DNA from: Streptomyces sp. MA5143a
GTDB lineage: Bacteria > Actinomycetota > Actinomycetes > Streptomycetales > Streptomycetaceae
Assembly (NCBI RefSeq): GCF_900290235.1
Contig: NZ_OLMK01000043.1
Location: 124,001 to 188,000 of the forward strand
DNA: 64,000 nt
Reading direction: 5' to 3'
Position 1 is the first letter of the stretch. The number at the start of each line of letters is the position of its first letter. Below are positions 1 to 7,666 of the stretch, piece after piece. The notes beneath the pieces are model-generated. The model searched no databases. It was given only the letters and a program-made list of their open reading frames with translations, and was not told the origin of the DNA. The position numbers were made by a program, and so were the translations under genes.

Positions 1-1
1 C

Positions 2-610
2 GAACCGCACCAGGTGGCGTGTGTGCGCGGTGCCGGTGTCACCCGTCTGACGCTGGAGGCGGTGGGAGCGGGACCGGCGCGGACGGGGGAGGGCACGGTG
101 CGGGCTGCCGGGAACGCGGGAGGGGGAAGGGGCTCCGGCGGTGGCGCCTCGGGTGCCGCCGGCGCGGCGTCCGGTGACGGCGGGGCCACCGGTGACGGCG
201 GGGCTGCTGGGGGCGGCGGGGGTTCCGGGGGTGTCGTGTCGGCCGGTGCGCGGGCGGCGTTCGGGGCCGGCCGGGGGACGAAGCTGGCGGTCGTCCCTAC
301 GGGCCCGGACAGTGCCCTCGGCATCGAGGTGCGGGGGGCGGTCGGCAACGACTCCTCCGTCTGTGCGGAGGGTGTCCTCGTCTACCGCGTCCGCAGCAGC
401 GCCGAGTCCGGCAGTGGCCCCATCGAGGTGCTCGACACCCATCCGCTCACCGGGGCGTGCTGGGACGAGTCGGTGTACCCGCCCCTCGCGGACGCGCCGA
501 TGCGGGTGGGCGAGAGCTTCACGGTGCCCGGGGAGGGCGTGCGCGTCGAGGTGGAGGGCCGTACGCCGTCGGGGGAGTGGACGGTGCGGATCATGACGAC
601 GGGCTCGTAG
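2..610 (+). CDS. C-terminal part of a probable secreted M6-like metalloprotease (5' end outside window)
   Basis: The frame is open from base 2 to the TAG at 608-610, so this is the 3' part of a gene that begins before the window (about 202 codons visible). A Gly/Ala/Ser-rich low-complexity stretch covers roughly residues 25-80. It is followed by a compact domain with two cysteines (in SSVCAEG and TGACWDES) and the phrases VYPPLADAP and SGEWTVRI. From memory, these phrases resemble the beta-rich C-terminal domain of streptomycete M6-family (immune-inhibitor-A-like) secreted proteases. The catalytic HExxH region would lie outside the window, so the family call is inference. A strong hairpin terminator follows at 628-655. 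Confidence 0.5.
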   Translation, partial: EPHQVACVRGAGVTRLTLEAVGAGPARTGEGTVRAAGNAGGGRGSGGGASGAAGAASGDGGATGDGGAAGGGGGSGGVVSAGARAAFGAGRGTKLAVVPTGPDSALGIEVRGAVGNDSSVCAEGVLVYRVRSSAESGSGPIEVLDTHPLTGACWDESVYPPLADAPMRVGESFTVPGEGVRVEVEGRTPSGEWTVRIMTTGS

Positions 611-627
611 GCCGGTCCGCAACGAAA

Positions 628-655
628 GAAGCCCCTCGCTCTCGCGAGGGGCTTC
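628..655. terminator. Bidirectional hairpin terminator
   Basis: A perfect 12-bp inverted repeat (GAAGCCCCTCGC / GCGAGGGGCTTC) with a 4-nt loop, flanked by A-rich and T-rich ends (AACGAAA and TTCGT). It sits 17 bp after the stop at 610 and just 3' of the minus-strand tRNA-Lys, so it can serve both. Confidence 0.8.
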
Positions 656-664
656 TTCGTGTCG

Positions 665-738
665 TGCGCCGCCAGGGACTCGAACCCCGGACCCGCTGAT
701 TAAGAGTCAGCTGCTCTAACCAACTGAGCTAGCGGCGC
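665..738 (-). tRNA. tRNA-Lys (anticodon CTT)
   Basis: On the minus strand, GCGCCGC pairs with GCGGCGC as a 7-bp acceptor stem. The D-arm reads GCTCAGTTGGTTAGAGC, the anticodon loop is CTCTTAA (anticodon CTT, Lys) and the T-arm carries GGTTCGAGTCC. The discriminator base is A and CCA is not encoded. The 5' end overlaps the stop codon of the upstream same-strand CDS: the first ten tRNA bases contain that gene's last codons and TAG. Confidence 0.95.
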
Positions 739-1421
739 CTGCTGACGTCGTAGACCTTAGCACCCTGATCGGCGGGAGGAAAAATCGATATCCGCACGGT
801 CGCGGAGGCCCTCGCGCGGGCCGCCCGCACGGCCGCCCAGAGCAGAACCTCGGGCCCCGGAAGCCAGGGCCGCGGCGTGTCGGGGGCGACGACCCAGCGG
901 GATCCGGGCCTGGCGACGGGGAGTGCGCCGGCGTCGCCACGGCCGCCGCCGCTGGGCTCCGGGGTGTGGAGGGGCTCCGCGGGGTGGAGGGCCGGGACGG
1001 TGAGGGCCGGGACGGTGACCGTGTCGCCGGTGCCGTGGCAGAGGAGGGGCGGGACGGCGCCCGTGCGGCCGGGGGAGCCCCATTCCTCCCACTCCAGCAG
1101 GGTGGGCAGGCGGTGGGCGGTGCCGGGGGAGGCGAAGAGGAGCATCCGCCCGCGGTGCACGGCCACCGGGCCGGATCCCGGTCCCTCGGACCACAGCCGG
1201 TCGAGCATCCGCCGCCCGAAGAGGGCCGGCGCGCTGACCACGTCGAACACCGTCCCGCACGGCAGCACCAGCGGAGCGGCCCGCCGCTCCTCCCGGCGGG
1301 CCGCCGAGGTGCGCCGCGGATACGTTCCTGCCGAGGCCAGCCATGCGGCCCCCTCGGCCGTCACCCCGGTGACGTCGACCCGGTCCTGTGGATACCTGCC
1401 CGCTTCCGTCCCAGCGCTCAT
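729..1421 (-). CDS. Conserved actinobacterial protein, DNA primase/polymerase-like family
   Basis: A 230-aa protein from ATG 1421 (MSAGTEAG); the frame is open upstream but that part looks like arginine/proline-rich shadow sequence. Conserved-looking blocks are LPCGTVFDVVSAPALFGRRM, GPVAVHRGRMLLF, PPLLCHGTGD, PWLPGPEVLLWA and the C-terminal IFPPADQGAKVYDVSRRR. From memory, streptomycete homologues of this layout are annotated as bifunctional DNA primase/polymerase N-terminal-domain proteins; activity is unproven and I do not see the acidic catalytic triad clearly. The gene ends inside the 5' end of tRNA-Lys (10-bp overlap), so transcript processing at the tRNA 5' end should remove its stop codon. 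A fusion with the 120-aa neighbour upstream is excluded by the 143-bp gap. Confidence 0.6.
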   Translation of the reverse strand: MSAGTEAGRYPQDRVDVTGVTAEGAAWLASAGTYPRRTSAARREERRAAPLVLPCGTVFDVVSAPALFGRRMLDRLWSEGPGSGPVAVHRGRMLLFASPGTAHRLPTLLEWEEWGSPGRTGAVPPLLCHGTGDTVTVPALTVPALHPAEPLHTPEPSGGGRGDAGALPVARPGSRWVVAPDTPRPWLPGPEVLLWAAVRAARARASATVRISIFPPADQGAKVYDVSRRR

Positions 1422-1564
1422 GTCTCCATGTCTACCGGCCGTCACCAGCTGATTGCCCAGGGTTGCGGGAATGCCGTACGGGAGCGGGGCACGTGGGGTA
1501 TCTTGCCCGCCCGGCATATGCCACGGGGTGTTTCGCGGTCGGCCGGAGGGTGGGATACGGCGGC

Positions 1565-1927
1565 TCAGAGGGTGTCCGGGCCGCTCACGTCGCGCCCCCG
1601 CAGCAGGTCCCGCCCGAAGTCGACCATCTTCTTCGCGTAGTCCTCGGTCCACTCCGCCCGCTCCGCGATGTCCGCCGCGGTCAGACGGTCGAACCGCCGG
1701 GGATCGGCCAGCTGGGCCGCCGCGATCGCCTGGAACTCCACGGCGCGGTCCGCCGCCGCCCGGAACGCCTGAGCCAGCTCCGTCGACCGCGACAGCAGCG
1801 CCCGCGGATCGTCGATCGACTCGAGATCGAAGAAGTGCTCGGGGTCGCCGGCCGCCTCCGCCGGCTCGAAGAGCAGGGGCGCGGGGCGTAGCCGCGGTTC
1901 GTGCCGACGCGGCGTGGGCTCCGCCAT
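1565..1927 (-). CDS. Small conserved hypothetical protein
   Basis: A 120-aa protein. The ATG at 1927 is preceded by a good ribosome site (GGAGAAGAC), so the longer open frame to 2047 is not used. It starts MAEPTPRRHE and is rich in Ala, Arg and Asp, with a helical C-terminal half (FRAAADRAVEFQ, DIAERAEWTEDYAKKMVDF). I do not recognise a domain. It is the first of two separate minus-strand genes upstream of tRNA-Lys; nothing indicates function. Confidence 0.65.
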   Translation of the reverse strand: MAEPTPRRHEPRLRPAPLLFEPAEAAGDPEHFFDLESIDDPRALLSRSTELAQAFRAAADRAVEFQAIAAAQLADPRRFDRLTAADIAERAEWTEDYAKKMVDFGRDLLRGRDVSGPDTL

Positions 1928-2088
1928 GTCTTCTCCTCCTCGTACGACGGTGCACGGGGCCTGTCCCCGGGGTGTCCCCCGGACGGGCCACCGTCCATTG
2001 TCACGTGACCGCGCAAGTAGGCATAGAAACAAGCCGCCCCCGACCACGCGCCCCTACCCCACCGCGCGCCCACGACTACGACATCACG

Positions 2089-2130
2089 CGGTGTTCCCCC
2101 AGCTCCGCAGACACCGCGTGGTTCGCCTCC
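2089..2130. repeat. Diverged third copy of the helicase 3' repeat
   Basis: The core is related to 2180-2221 with several substitutions. On the minus strand it reads EANHAVSAELGEHRV followed by Met-Ser and a stop, so the peptide is still recognisable. It looks like an older copy of the same module. Confidence 0.8.
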
Positions 2131-2150
2131 GGGAATCGCCACCCCCGCTC

Positions 2151-2233
2151 CGCCGCGCGGCTATGGCTGCCATGGCACCCGGTGTTCCCCCAGTTCCGCC
2201 AGTACCGCGTGGTTCGCCTCCCAGCCGTCCGGG
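2151..2233. repeat. 83-bp perfect direct repeat, copy 1
   Basis: Identical over 83 bp to 2345-2427 (194-bp period). Read on the minus strand it encodes the same C-terminal peptide and stop as the helicase (GWEANHAVLAELGEHRVPW), here preceded by KKTAPD instead of VKFPD. Confidence 0.95.
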
Positions 2234-2344
2234 GCTGTTTTCTTCGGCCGTCTGTCGGCGGCGTGCCGGACTCCGTCCGGCGGATGGGTCGGCGGTGCAG
2301 TGGTCCCTTGCTGGGTGGGCGGTCCGGGGTCGTCGGTCCCGTTT

Positions 2345-2427
2345 CGCCGCGCGGCTATGGCTGCCATGGCACCCGGTGTTCCCCCAGTTCCGCCAGTACC
2401 GCGTGGTTCGCCTCCCAGCCGTCCGGG
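2345..2427. repeat. 83-bp perfect direct repeat, copy 2 (3' end of helicase gene)
   Basis: This is the functional copy. It covers the last codons and stop of the helicase CDS plus a 10-bp tail, and is identical to 2151-2233. Confidence 0.95.
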
Positions 2428-3698
2428 AACTTGACGGTTACCCCCAGTTGTACCGGCTCGGTGGACGGGTGGTCGTCGAGGAGGTCGGTCACGCCCGCTC
2501 GGCAGACGACGATGCAGGCGTGCCGGTGGCGGGAGGCGAGGACGCACAGGCGTCCCGTCTCCAGGTGGAAGGCCGTCGCGTCGGGGCGGCCGGAGAGCGG
2601 ATGGAGGACGACGGTCACGTCGTACTCCCGGCCCTGGAGCCGGTTCGCGGTGTCGACCACCACCTCGGACACCCCCAGCTCGGCCAGCGCGGCGCGCACC
2701 GCCGCGGCCTGGTCCCGGTGGGCCGTGCCGACGGCGATCCGGTCGGCGGTCAGCGGCACCGGCTCCTCGGCCCGCTCGGACGTCGCCGCCCCGCCCCGGT
2801 CCAGCAGCCGCCGTACGACCCGGGCGACCGCCCGTACCGCCTCGGGGTCGGTCCGGGGCGTGTGGCGGGCCGGCAGCTCCAGCAGCCCCCACCCCGACTC
2901 GGCGGCCTCGTCGATGACCCGGTCCGGGCCGGAGCCGTCGGACGGCACCGCGAAGGCGAGCCGCCGGTCCCCGTGCCCCGTGCCGCTGCGGAACGGCGTG
3001 AACGGGTAGAACGCGTCCGACACGAGCGGCGCGGCCGACGCCGGGAGCCGCCACGACACCGGCAGCCGGTGCTGCGGCAGCTCGGGGTTGTGCGCCAGCA
3101 GGGTCGTCACCGCCGAGGCCGACGGGTCGTACGACAGGCCCGCCCACTGCTCGCTGCCCACGATCGAGAACGGGTCCAACTGCCCGGGGTCCCCCACGAA
3201 CAGCGCCCGCTCGAACAGCCCCGCCACGGCCAGCAGCGCGTCCGACCGCATCTGGTACGCCTCGTCGACGATCGCGTGCCGCCACGGCTCGACCCCCTTG
3301 ACGTGGGCCCACTTGGCGGCCGTGGAGATCACGACGTCCAGGCCCGCCAGCTCCGCCGCCTTCGTGGACTTCTTCACGTTCGGCAGGGCGTCGAGCGCCT
3401 TGTCGTACGGGTCGGAGTCACTGCTGTGCAGCCGGCCCACCGGCAGCTCGGGGTCCTTCTCCGCGAGCCGGATCACCAGATCGTCCACCTGCGCGTTCGT
3501 CTGCGCGATGACCATCAGCGGGCGTCCGGCACAGGCCAGCTCCAGCGCGGCGCGGACGACGAGCGTGGACTTGCCGGCGCCGGGCGGCGAGTCGACCACC
3601 ACCCCGCGATGCGTGCCGTGCAGGGTGTCGCGCAGGATCGCCTCGGTGGCCAGGCCGGCCGCGGCCCCGGGGTCGAGCACTGCCTCGGCGCTGGTCAC
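2355..3698 (-). CDS. SF1 (Upf1/Dna2-like) DNA/RNA helicase, AAA ATPase
   Basis: A 447-aa protein with a GTG start at 3698 overlapping the stop of the upstream gene (GTGA). The SF1 motifs are in order: Walker A PPGAGKST (residues 38-45), motif Ia with QTNAQVDDLV (66-75), Walker B AIVDEAYQM (DE at 145-146), motif III GDPGQLDP (169-176), motif IV region PVSWRLP, motif V TANRLQGREYD and motif VI LASRHRH. The order and the QGREYD motif fit the SF1B Upf1/Dna2 branch. There is no N-terminal accessory domain; those parts may be supplied in trans by the two upstream genes. It is the last gene of a three-gene coupled operon. Its C-terminal 20 residues are encoded again twice downstream (see repeats). 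Role in DNA repair or defence is inference. Confidence 0.85.
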   Translation of the reverse strand: MTSAEAVLDPGAAAGLATEAILRDTLHGTHRGVVVDSPPGAGKSTLVVRAALELACAGRPLMVIAQTNAQVDDLVIRLAEKDPELPVGRLHSSDSDPYDKALDALPNVKKSTKAAELAGLDVVISTAAKWAHVKGVEPWRHAIVDEAYQMRSDALLAVAGLFERALFVGDPGQLDPFSIVGSEQWAGLSYDPSASAVTTLLAHNPELPQHRLPVSWRLPASAAPLVSDAFYPFTPFRSGTGHGDRRLAFAVPSDGSGPDRVIDEAAESGWGLLELPARHTPRTDPEAVRAVARVVRRLLDRGGAATSERAEEPVPLTADRIAVGTAHRDQAAAVRAALAELGVSEVVVDTANRLQGREYDVTVVLHPLSGRPDATAFHLETGRLCVLASRHRHACIVVCRAGVTDLLDDHPSTEPVQLGVTVKFPDGWEANHAVLAELGEHRVPWQP

Positions 3699-5308
3699 AG
3701 GACGTCCTCCTCGGTCACCGGGTCGGGCAGCGGTACGGCGTCGGGCTCACCCGGCGGCCCGCCGTGCGTCCACGGGGTGTCCTCGGGCTCGGGCAGCTTC
3801 GCCCCGCCCCGCTGGTCGTGCTCGAACAACGTGAAGCAGACCCGGTCGCCCTTCTCGGGGACCGAGCCGACCTCCGGCTCCTTGCCCCGCCCCATCTTGT
3901 CCATGATCCGCAGCGTGAGGAGCAAGCCGCGGCCGCCGTCCTCCGCGTCCTCCTCGGCCGCCACGAACTCGGCGGTCTGCGGCTTCCCGCCCAGCGAGCG
4001 GTACACCTTCACCCGCTCCCCGAGATGCGGCCGGTCCCGTGTCGCCACGGTGACCAGCGGCCGGGGGCTCGGCCGCTTGCCCTCGCTGTACGCCATCACG
4101 ACCTCGACGACCTCACCGGCGAACGCCTCCCCCGACAGCCGCCGCCCCGCCATGACCAGCGGGTCGTCAAGGGCCTCCTGGGCGTCGAGCCGGGCCTGCT
4201 CCCGCTCGCGCGCGGCCAGTTTGTTCGCGGCGGTGACCGCGTCGTCGATACGGGGCTGCGGGGGCTCCCCGGCGACGATCCGGTCCCGGTGGCCGGTGAA
4301 GGACCAGCGGTCCCGGGTCCACCGGTCGGCCGCGTGGGCGCCCTCCGGCAGGGCACGGAGCAGGTCGAGGCCGTGCCAGACGGCGTCCCACGTGGGCCGG
4401 GTACGGCTCTCGACGAGGGCGCGGATCTCGCGCTCGGCGGCGGTCAGCGCGCCGAGGCGAGCGTCGGCCTCCAGCCCGTCCTCGGCGGCGCCCAGCGCCA
4501 GCCGCGCCCGGTCGTACCGCTCGATGGCCGGGGCCAGCAGCTTGTTGTCGAACGCCGGGTCCGTCGCGGGACCGGCGGGCGGGCACAGCAACTGGCCCTC
4601 GGCGTCCCGCGCCAGCTCGGCCCGCCGCGCCGCCACCTCACCCGACTCGCCCTCCGGCGGGTCGATCCACGCGAGCAGCGACGCGAGGTGCTGGTCCTCG
4701 ACGCCGGACTGCCCGGTCGCCCAGTGCCGCGCCAGCAGGTCCGTCAGGGCCAGCAGCAGCGACGAGCCCGGCACCCGTGCCCGCTCCCCGAAGTGGGTGA
4801 GCCACCGCCCGAGCAGCGGCACCCGCGGCGGCGCCGGGTGGGGCGCCTCCGGGTCCTGCTCGGCGGTCCGCCGGAACCGCATGGAGCGCCCGAGGAGCCG
4901 TACGAAGTCGATGCCGGCGCGGCTCGGCACGATCAACTGCGGTGCGTCCGCGCACAGTTCGACCTCGACCTTGACCCGTTTCCCGGTCTCCGGGTCGGTC
5001 TCGCTGCGCTCGGCCGCCTCCACGACGTCGGCGTACGCGTCCACGTAGGGCAGCACGATGTCCGCCAGCTCCGCCAGGAACGCGAACCGCAGGTCGCGGT
5101 CGCGGGGTTGGGGGACGACCAGCAGCCGGGGCGCGTCCCGGTCGGTGCCGACGAGCGCCCCGAGCGGGGCCCCGGCCTCGCCGGCGGTGATGAGCGGCAC
5201 GAACACCAGCGGAGTCGCCGTCAGATGCCGGTGCAGCACGGTGGCGGCGGGCTGGGCGCGGCCCGAGCTGATGGCTTCGAGCCGGGCGAGGGTGGCGATC
5301 AGTGACAC
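3695..5308 (-). CDS. Hypothetical protein, middle gene of nuclease-helicase operon
   Basis: A 537-aa protein from GTG 5308, whose start lies inside the end of the nuclease gene (10-bp overlap); its stop overlaps the helicase start by 4 bp. I do not recognise a named domain. The N-terminal 100 residues are mixed alpha/beta with the hydrophobic strand TPLVFVPLI. Residues about 240-400 are predicted to be strongly helical (repeated ARRAELAR, AAEREIRALVE, AAREREQARLDAQEAL). The last 110 residues look beta-rich (VTVATRDRPHLGERVKVYR, LLLTLRIMDKMG, GDRVCFTLFEH) and end in an acidic, proline-rich tail. SF1B helicases such as Dna2 and Upf1 carry a helical stalk and beta-barrel in cis; this protein could supply such parts in trans. 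That is a hypothesis from layout only. Confidence 0.75.
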   Translation of the reverse strand: MSLIATLARLEAISSGRAQPAATVLHRHLTATPLVFVPLITAGEAGAPLGALVGTDRDAPRLLVVPQPRDRDLRFAFLAELADIVLPYVDAYADVVEAAERSETDPETGKRVKVEVELCADAPQLIVPSRAGIDFVRLLGRSMRFRRTAEQDPEAPHPAPPRVPLLGRWLTHFGERARVPGSSLLLALTDLLARHWATGQSGVEDQHLASLLAWIDPPEGESGEVAARRAELARDAEGQLLCPPAGPATDPAFDNKLLAPAIERYDRARLALGAAEDGLEADARLGALTAAEREIRALVESRTRPTWDAVWHGLDLLRALPEGAHAADRWTRDRWSFTGHRDRIVAGEPPQPRIDDAVTAANKLAAREREQARLDAQEALDDPLVMAGRRLSGEAFAGEVVEVVMAYSEGKRPSPRPLVTVATRDRPHLGERVKVYRSLGGKPQTAEFVAAEEDAEDGGRGLLLTLRIMDKMGRGKEPEVGSVPEKGDRVCFTLFEHDQRGGAKLPEPEDTPWTHGGPPGEPDAVPLPDPVTEEDVL

Positions 5309-6492
5309 ACGGCCCCCTCGGTGACCGGGACGGGCGCACCGGCCGCCGCGAGGGCCTCCGCGCGCAGCTCCGCCGCCCGGCGCAGCGCCGCCACCGTCGG
5401 GTCGTCGGGGTCGCCCGCCCTGCCGTGGGCCGCCGCCAGGACGTCCTCGACGGTGGTGAGTCCGCCCAACTCGGCCCGCGCGGCCCGCCCCAGGGAGGTC
5501 ACGGCACCGTCCGCGCGGGAACGGGCCCGGCAGTGGAAGGCCAGCTCGCAGGCGGCGAGGCACTCGGGGGCGTAGGTGGCGGAGAGGGCCTCGACGGCCG
5601 ACGTCAGCTCGTCACGGGGGAGGTCGGGGGCGAAGCAGGTGCCCTCGGGGAGGGAGCGGGCGATGTCCTCGATCCGGGTGAGCCGGGTCAACTGGCGCCG
5701 GGTGACCGCGCGTTGCTTGCGGATGTCGACGGCGGCGGCCGTGGGCAGGTTGGTGAAGTCCTTCGGGCACACGAGCAGCACCCGGTGGTGGACGGCGGGC
5801 GCGGGGTCGAGCCGGGCGGCCACCTCCTCCAGTGCCAGGACGTAGACCGCGGACTGGCGGGCGGCGGCGCCCACCTTCGCCGGGTCCGCCGAACCGTCCA
5901 GCATCGGGAAGGACTTGATCTCGACGACCGTCCAGGTGCCGTCGGGGTGGACCACCACCGCGTCCGGCTCCAGGAAGGCGGGGGAGCCCGCGACGTCCAG
6001 CGCCACCATGGGGTGGTCGAGCAGCGCCCAGCCGCCCGCGTCGGTGGCCTCCCTCAGGGCCAGTGCCGTACGGGCCGCGCGGCCCTCGGGGCCGACGGCG
6101 GCGAGGTCGGGGACGGACGCGCCGGCCGGCGGCTCGGCGCCCGGGTCCAGCCTCTCGTGGACGAGTCTCAGCAGCTCCGCTCCGCCGTCCGCCTTCACCC
6201 GGGCCTCGAAGGCGTTGCCCCGCATGAAGGCGAACTGCGACTGACCGAAGGCGGAGGGCGAACCGAGCGCGTCCGCCAGCACCGCCTTGTTCACCCCGGC
6301 GCCGTCCAGCAGCGCTCGGCGCTCGCAGCCCGGGTTGGCCGCGAGCGCGGCGAGGGCGCGCGCGTCCAGCGCCTTCGGTGGGACCTCGGGTCCGCGCAGC
6401 TCAGCGAGCTGCTGCCGGAGCGCCGTCCCCTGCTTCCGAGGGGACGGCACCCGGCTCGGGTTCGGTGATCCGCTGCCGTGGAATTCGCTCAC
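5299..6492 (-). CDS. RecB/Cas4/Dna2-like PD-(D/E)XK nuclease with probable 4Fe-4S cluster
   Basis: A 397-aa protein from GTG 6492 (MSEFHGSGS); a start further upstream is possible. The nuclease signature is complete: motif I with RGNAFEARV (about 91-99), motif II with EPDAVVV (Asp177), motif III VVEIKS (Glu191, Lys193) and the RecB-type QxxxY motif (Gln213, Tyr217). Four cysteines are arranged as in AddB, Cas4 and Dna2, one N-terminal (Cys56) and three after the core (Cys311, Cys315, Cys321, spacing CX3CX5C; the usual form is CX2CX5C); Cys286 is extra. This implies an iron-sulfur staple. It is the first gene of the operon with the 537-aa protein and the SF1 helicase. Its 5' end overlaps the 3' end of the PAP2 gene by 92 bp in another frame. 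Confidence 0.8.
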   Translation of the reverse strand: MSEFHGSGSPNPSRVPSPRKQGTALRQQLAELRGPEVPPKALDARALAALAANPGCERRALLDGAGVNKAVLADALGSPSAFGQSQFAFMRGNAFEARVKADGGAELLRLVHERLDPGAEPPAGASVPDLAAVGPEGRAARTALALREATDAGGWALLDHPMVALDVAGSPAFLEPDAVVVHPDGTWTVVEIKSFPMLDGSADPAKVGAAARQSAVYVLALEEVAARLDPAPAVHHRVLLVCPKDFTNLPTAAAVDIRKQRAVTRRQLTRLTRIEDIARSLPEGTCFAPDLPRDELTSAVEALSATYAPECLAACELAFHCRARSRADGAVTSLGRAARAELGGLTTVEDVLAAAHGRAGDPDDPTVAALRRAAELRAEALAAAGAPVPVTEGAVCH

Positions 6493-7474
6493 CCGGCGAA
6501 GTCTGGCATCCGGCACTGACAATCGGGGACAGGGCGCCGGGAGAGGCCGCCGGGACGGGGGTGACGGCGTCGTCCGCCCGCCCCTCACGGCGCGGCCCGC
6601 CGTCGCGCTCGCTCCGGATCACGAGGCCGGTGTCGGCGCGGTCGCCGCCGGTCGCCGTGAGTCCGAGTGCGGTCCGGCACCGGTCGGCGGTCCGCAGCAC
6701 CAGCGGTGCCAGCAGCAGGCCGACGCCCATCACGGCGGCACCCGCCGCCGCGTCGAGGAAGTAGTGGTTCGCGGTGCCCATGACCACGAGGGTGGTGATC
6801 ACGGGGTAGCCGACGGCCGCGGCCCGGACGAGGCGCGAGCCGCCGCCGAAGCGCCAGAGGATCACCCCGCACCACAGCGCCCAGCCGACGTGCAGGCTCG
6901 GCATCGCCGCGTACTGGTTCGTCATTCCCCCCAGGCCGCGGGGCGCGCTGGCCTCGCCGCCCCACCAGCCCCAGGAGCTGTAGTGGGCCATGGTGTCGAC
7001 GAAGCCGTGCGCCGGGTCGAGCAGCCGGGGCGGGCAGGTCGGGAGCAGGGTGAAGCCGATCAGTCCGATGAACGTGGAGGTCATCAGCCAGGTGCGGGCC
7101 GCGCGGTAGCGCACGGTGTGGGAGCGGAACAGCCACACCAGGAGCACGGGCGTGACCAGGTAGTGCAGGGAGGCGTACCAGAAGTCGGCGGGTATCCCTA
7201 TCCAGGGTTCCCGCGTGAACAGCCGGTTCAGCGGATGCTCGGCGTTGAGGCTCAGGGCCTTCTCGAAGCGCAGGATCGCCAGGCCGTGCTCGACGGCGGT
7301 CGACGTGTCGCCCCGGGCGAGCAGCCGGCCGGCCGAGTACGCCCCGTACACCAGCAGGATCAGCGGCAGCTCGGTCCACCAGCGGAGCCGCGTGCGCGTG
7401 GCCGGCACCGCCTCGGTAACCGGTGCGTCGGCCCTCTCGGTGACCGGTGCTTCGGCCGCCTCGGTCTGCGGCAT
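6401..7474 (-). CDS. PAP2-family membrane protein (inositol phosphorylceramide synthase-like)
   Basis: A 357-aa integral membrane protein. I chose ATG 7474 (MPQTEAAE) because GGGGGAGG lies 8 nt upstream; an ATG 18 bp further up lacks a ribosome site. Several hydrophobic segments (LPLILLVYGAYSAGRLL, LHYLVTPVLLVWLF, FIGLIGFTLLPTCPPRLL) are followed by the PAP2 signature: PSLH (motif 2, in AAMPSLHVGWALW) and ANHYFLDAAAG (motif 3, His and Asp). This is the AUR1/PAP2_3 type found in many Streptomyces. The C-terminal 90 residues are hydrophilic and overlap the nuclease gene. The substrate is unknown; a lipid-phosphate role at the membrane is likely. Confidence 0.8.
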   Translation of the reverse strand: MPQTEAAEAPVTERADAPVTEAVPATRTRLRWWTELPLILLVYGAYSAGRLLARGDTSTAVEHGLAILRFEKALSLNAEHPLNRLFTREPWIGIPADFWYASLHYLVTPVLLVWLFRSHTVRYRAARTWLMTSTFIGLIGFTLLPTCPPRLLDPAHGFVDTMAHYSSWGWWGGEASAPRGLGGMTNQYAAMPSLHVGWALWCGVILWRFGGGSRLVRAAAVGYPVITTLVVMGTANHYFLDAAAGAAVMGVGLLLAPLVLRTADRCRTALGLTATGGDRADTGLVIRSERDGGPRREGRADDAVTPVPAASPGALSPIVSAGCQTSPGERIPRQRITEPEPGAVPSEAGDGAPAAAR

Positions 7475-7666
7475 CCGATCGCCCTCCCCCATCTGCGTCC
7501 ACTGTGTTCATCTGTGCGTCGTGCGCGGGACGTCCTCCCGTGTGCAGGACGCTGTCCAAGACGCTGGGATCGCCCCTCGGGTTGCCCCCCGGCAGTCTGA
7601 GCGATGATGGACGCATCCGCCTCTTCATTCTCCCTTCTCCCAGAGGACACCCGGAAAGGTTTTCGC

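Larger units (their letters stand above)
1928..2354. other. 427-bp intergenic region carrying repeat copies of the helicase 3' end
   Basis: No gene is supported here. The region holds the first two of three copies of the sequence that encodes the C-terminus and stop of the helicase gene at 2355-3698; the repeats are listed separately. The 1928-2040 part is the promoter side of the gene ending at 1565. Confidence 0.6.

Noticed and set aside
665..1421. Integrated plasmid or element attachment site at tRNA-Lys
   Set aside because: No integrase gene or second copy of the tRNA 3' end was found in the window.
2161..3312. Alternative 383-codon frame ending with the same C-terminal peptide as the helicase
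   Set aside because: Only its last 20 codons are meaningful (repeat copy); the rest is out of frame with the helicase and lacks motifs.
1914..5048. Open frame of 1044 codons on the plus strand opposite the nuclease-helicase operon
   Set aside because: It is antisense to three genes with clear motifs; composition (Arg/Pro/Gly/Ser-rich, no domains) is that of a GC-rich shadow frame.
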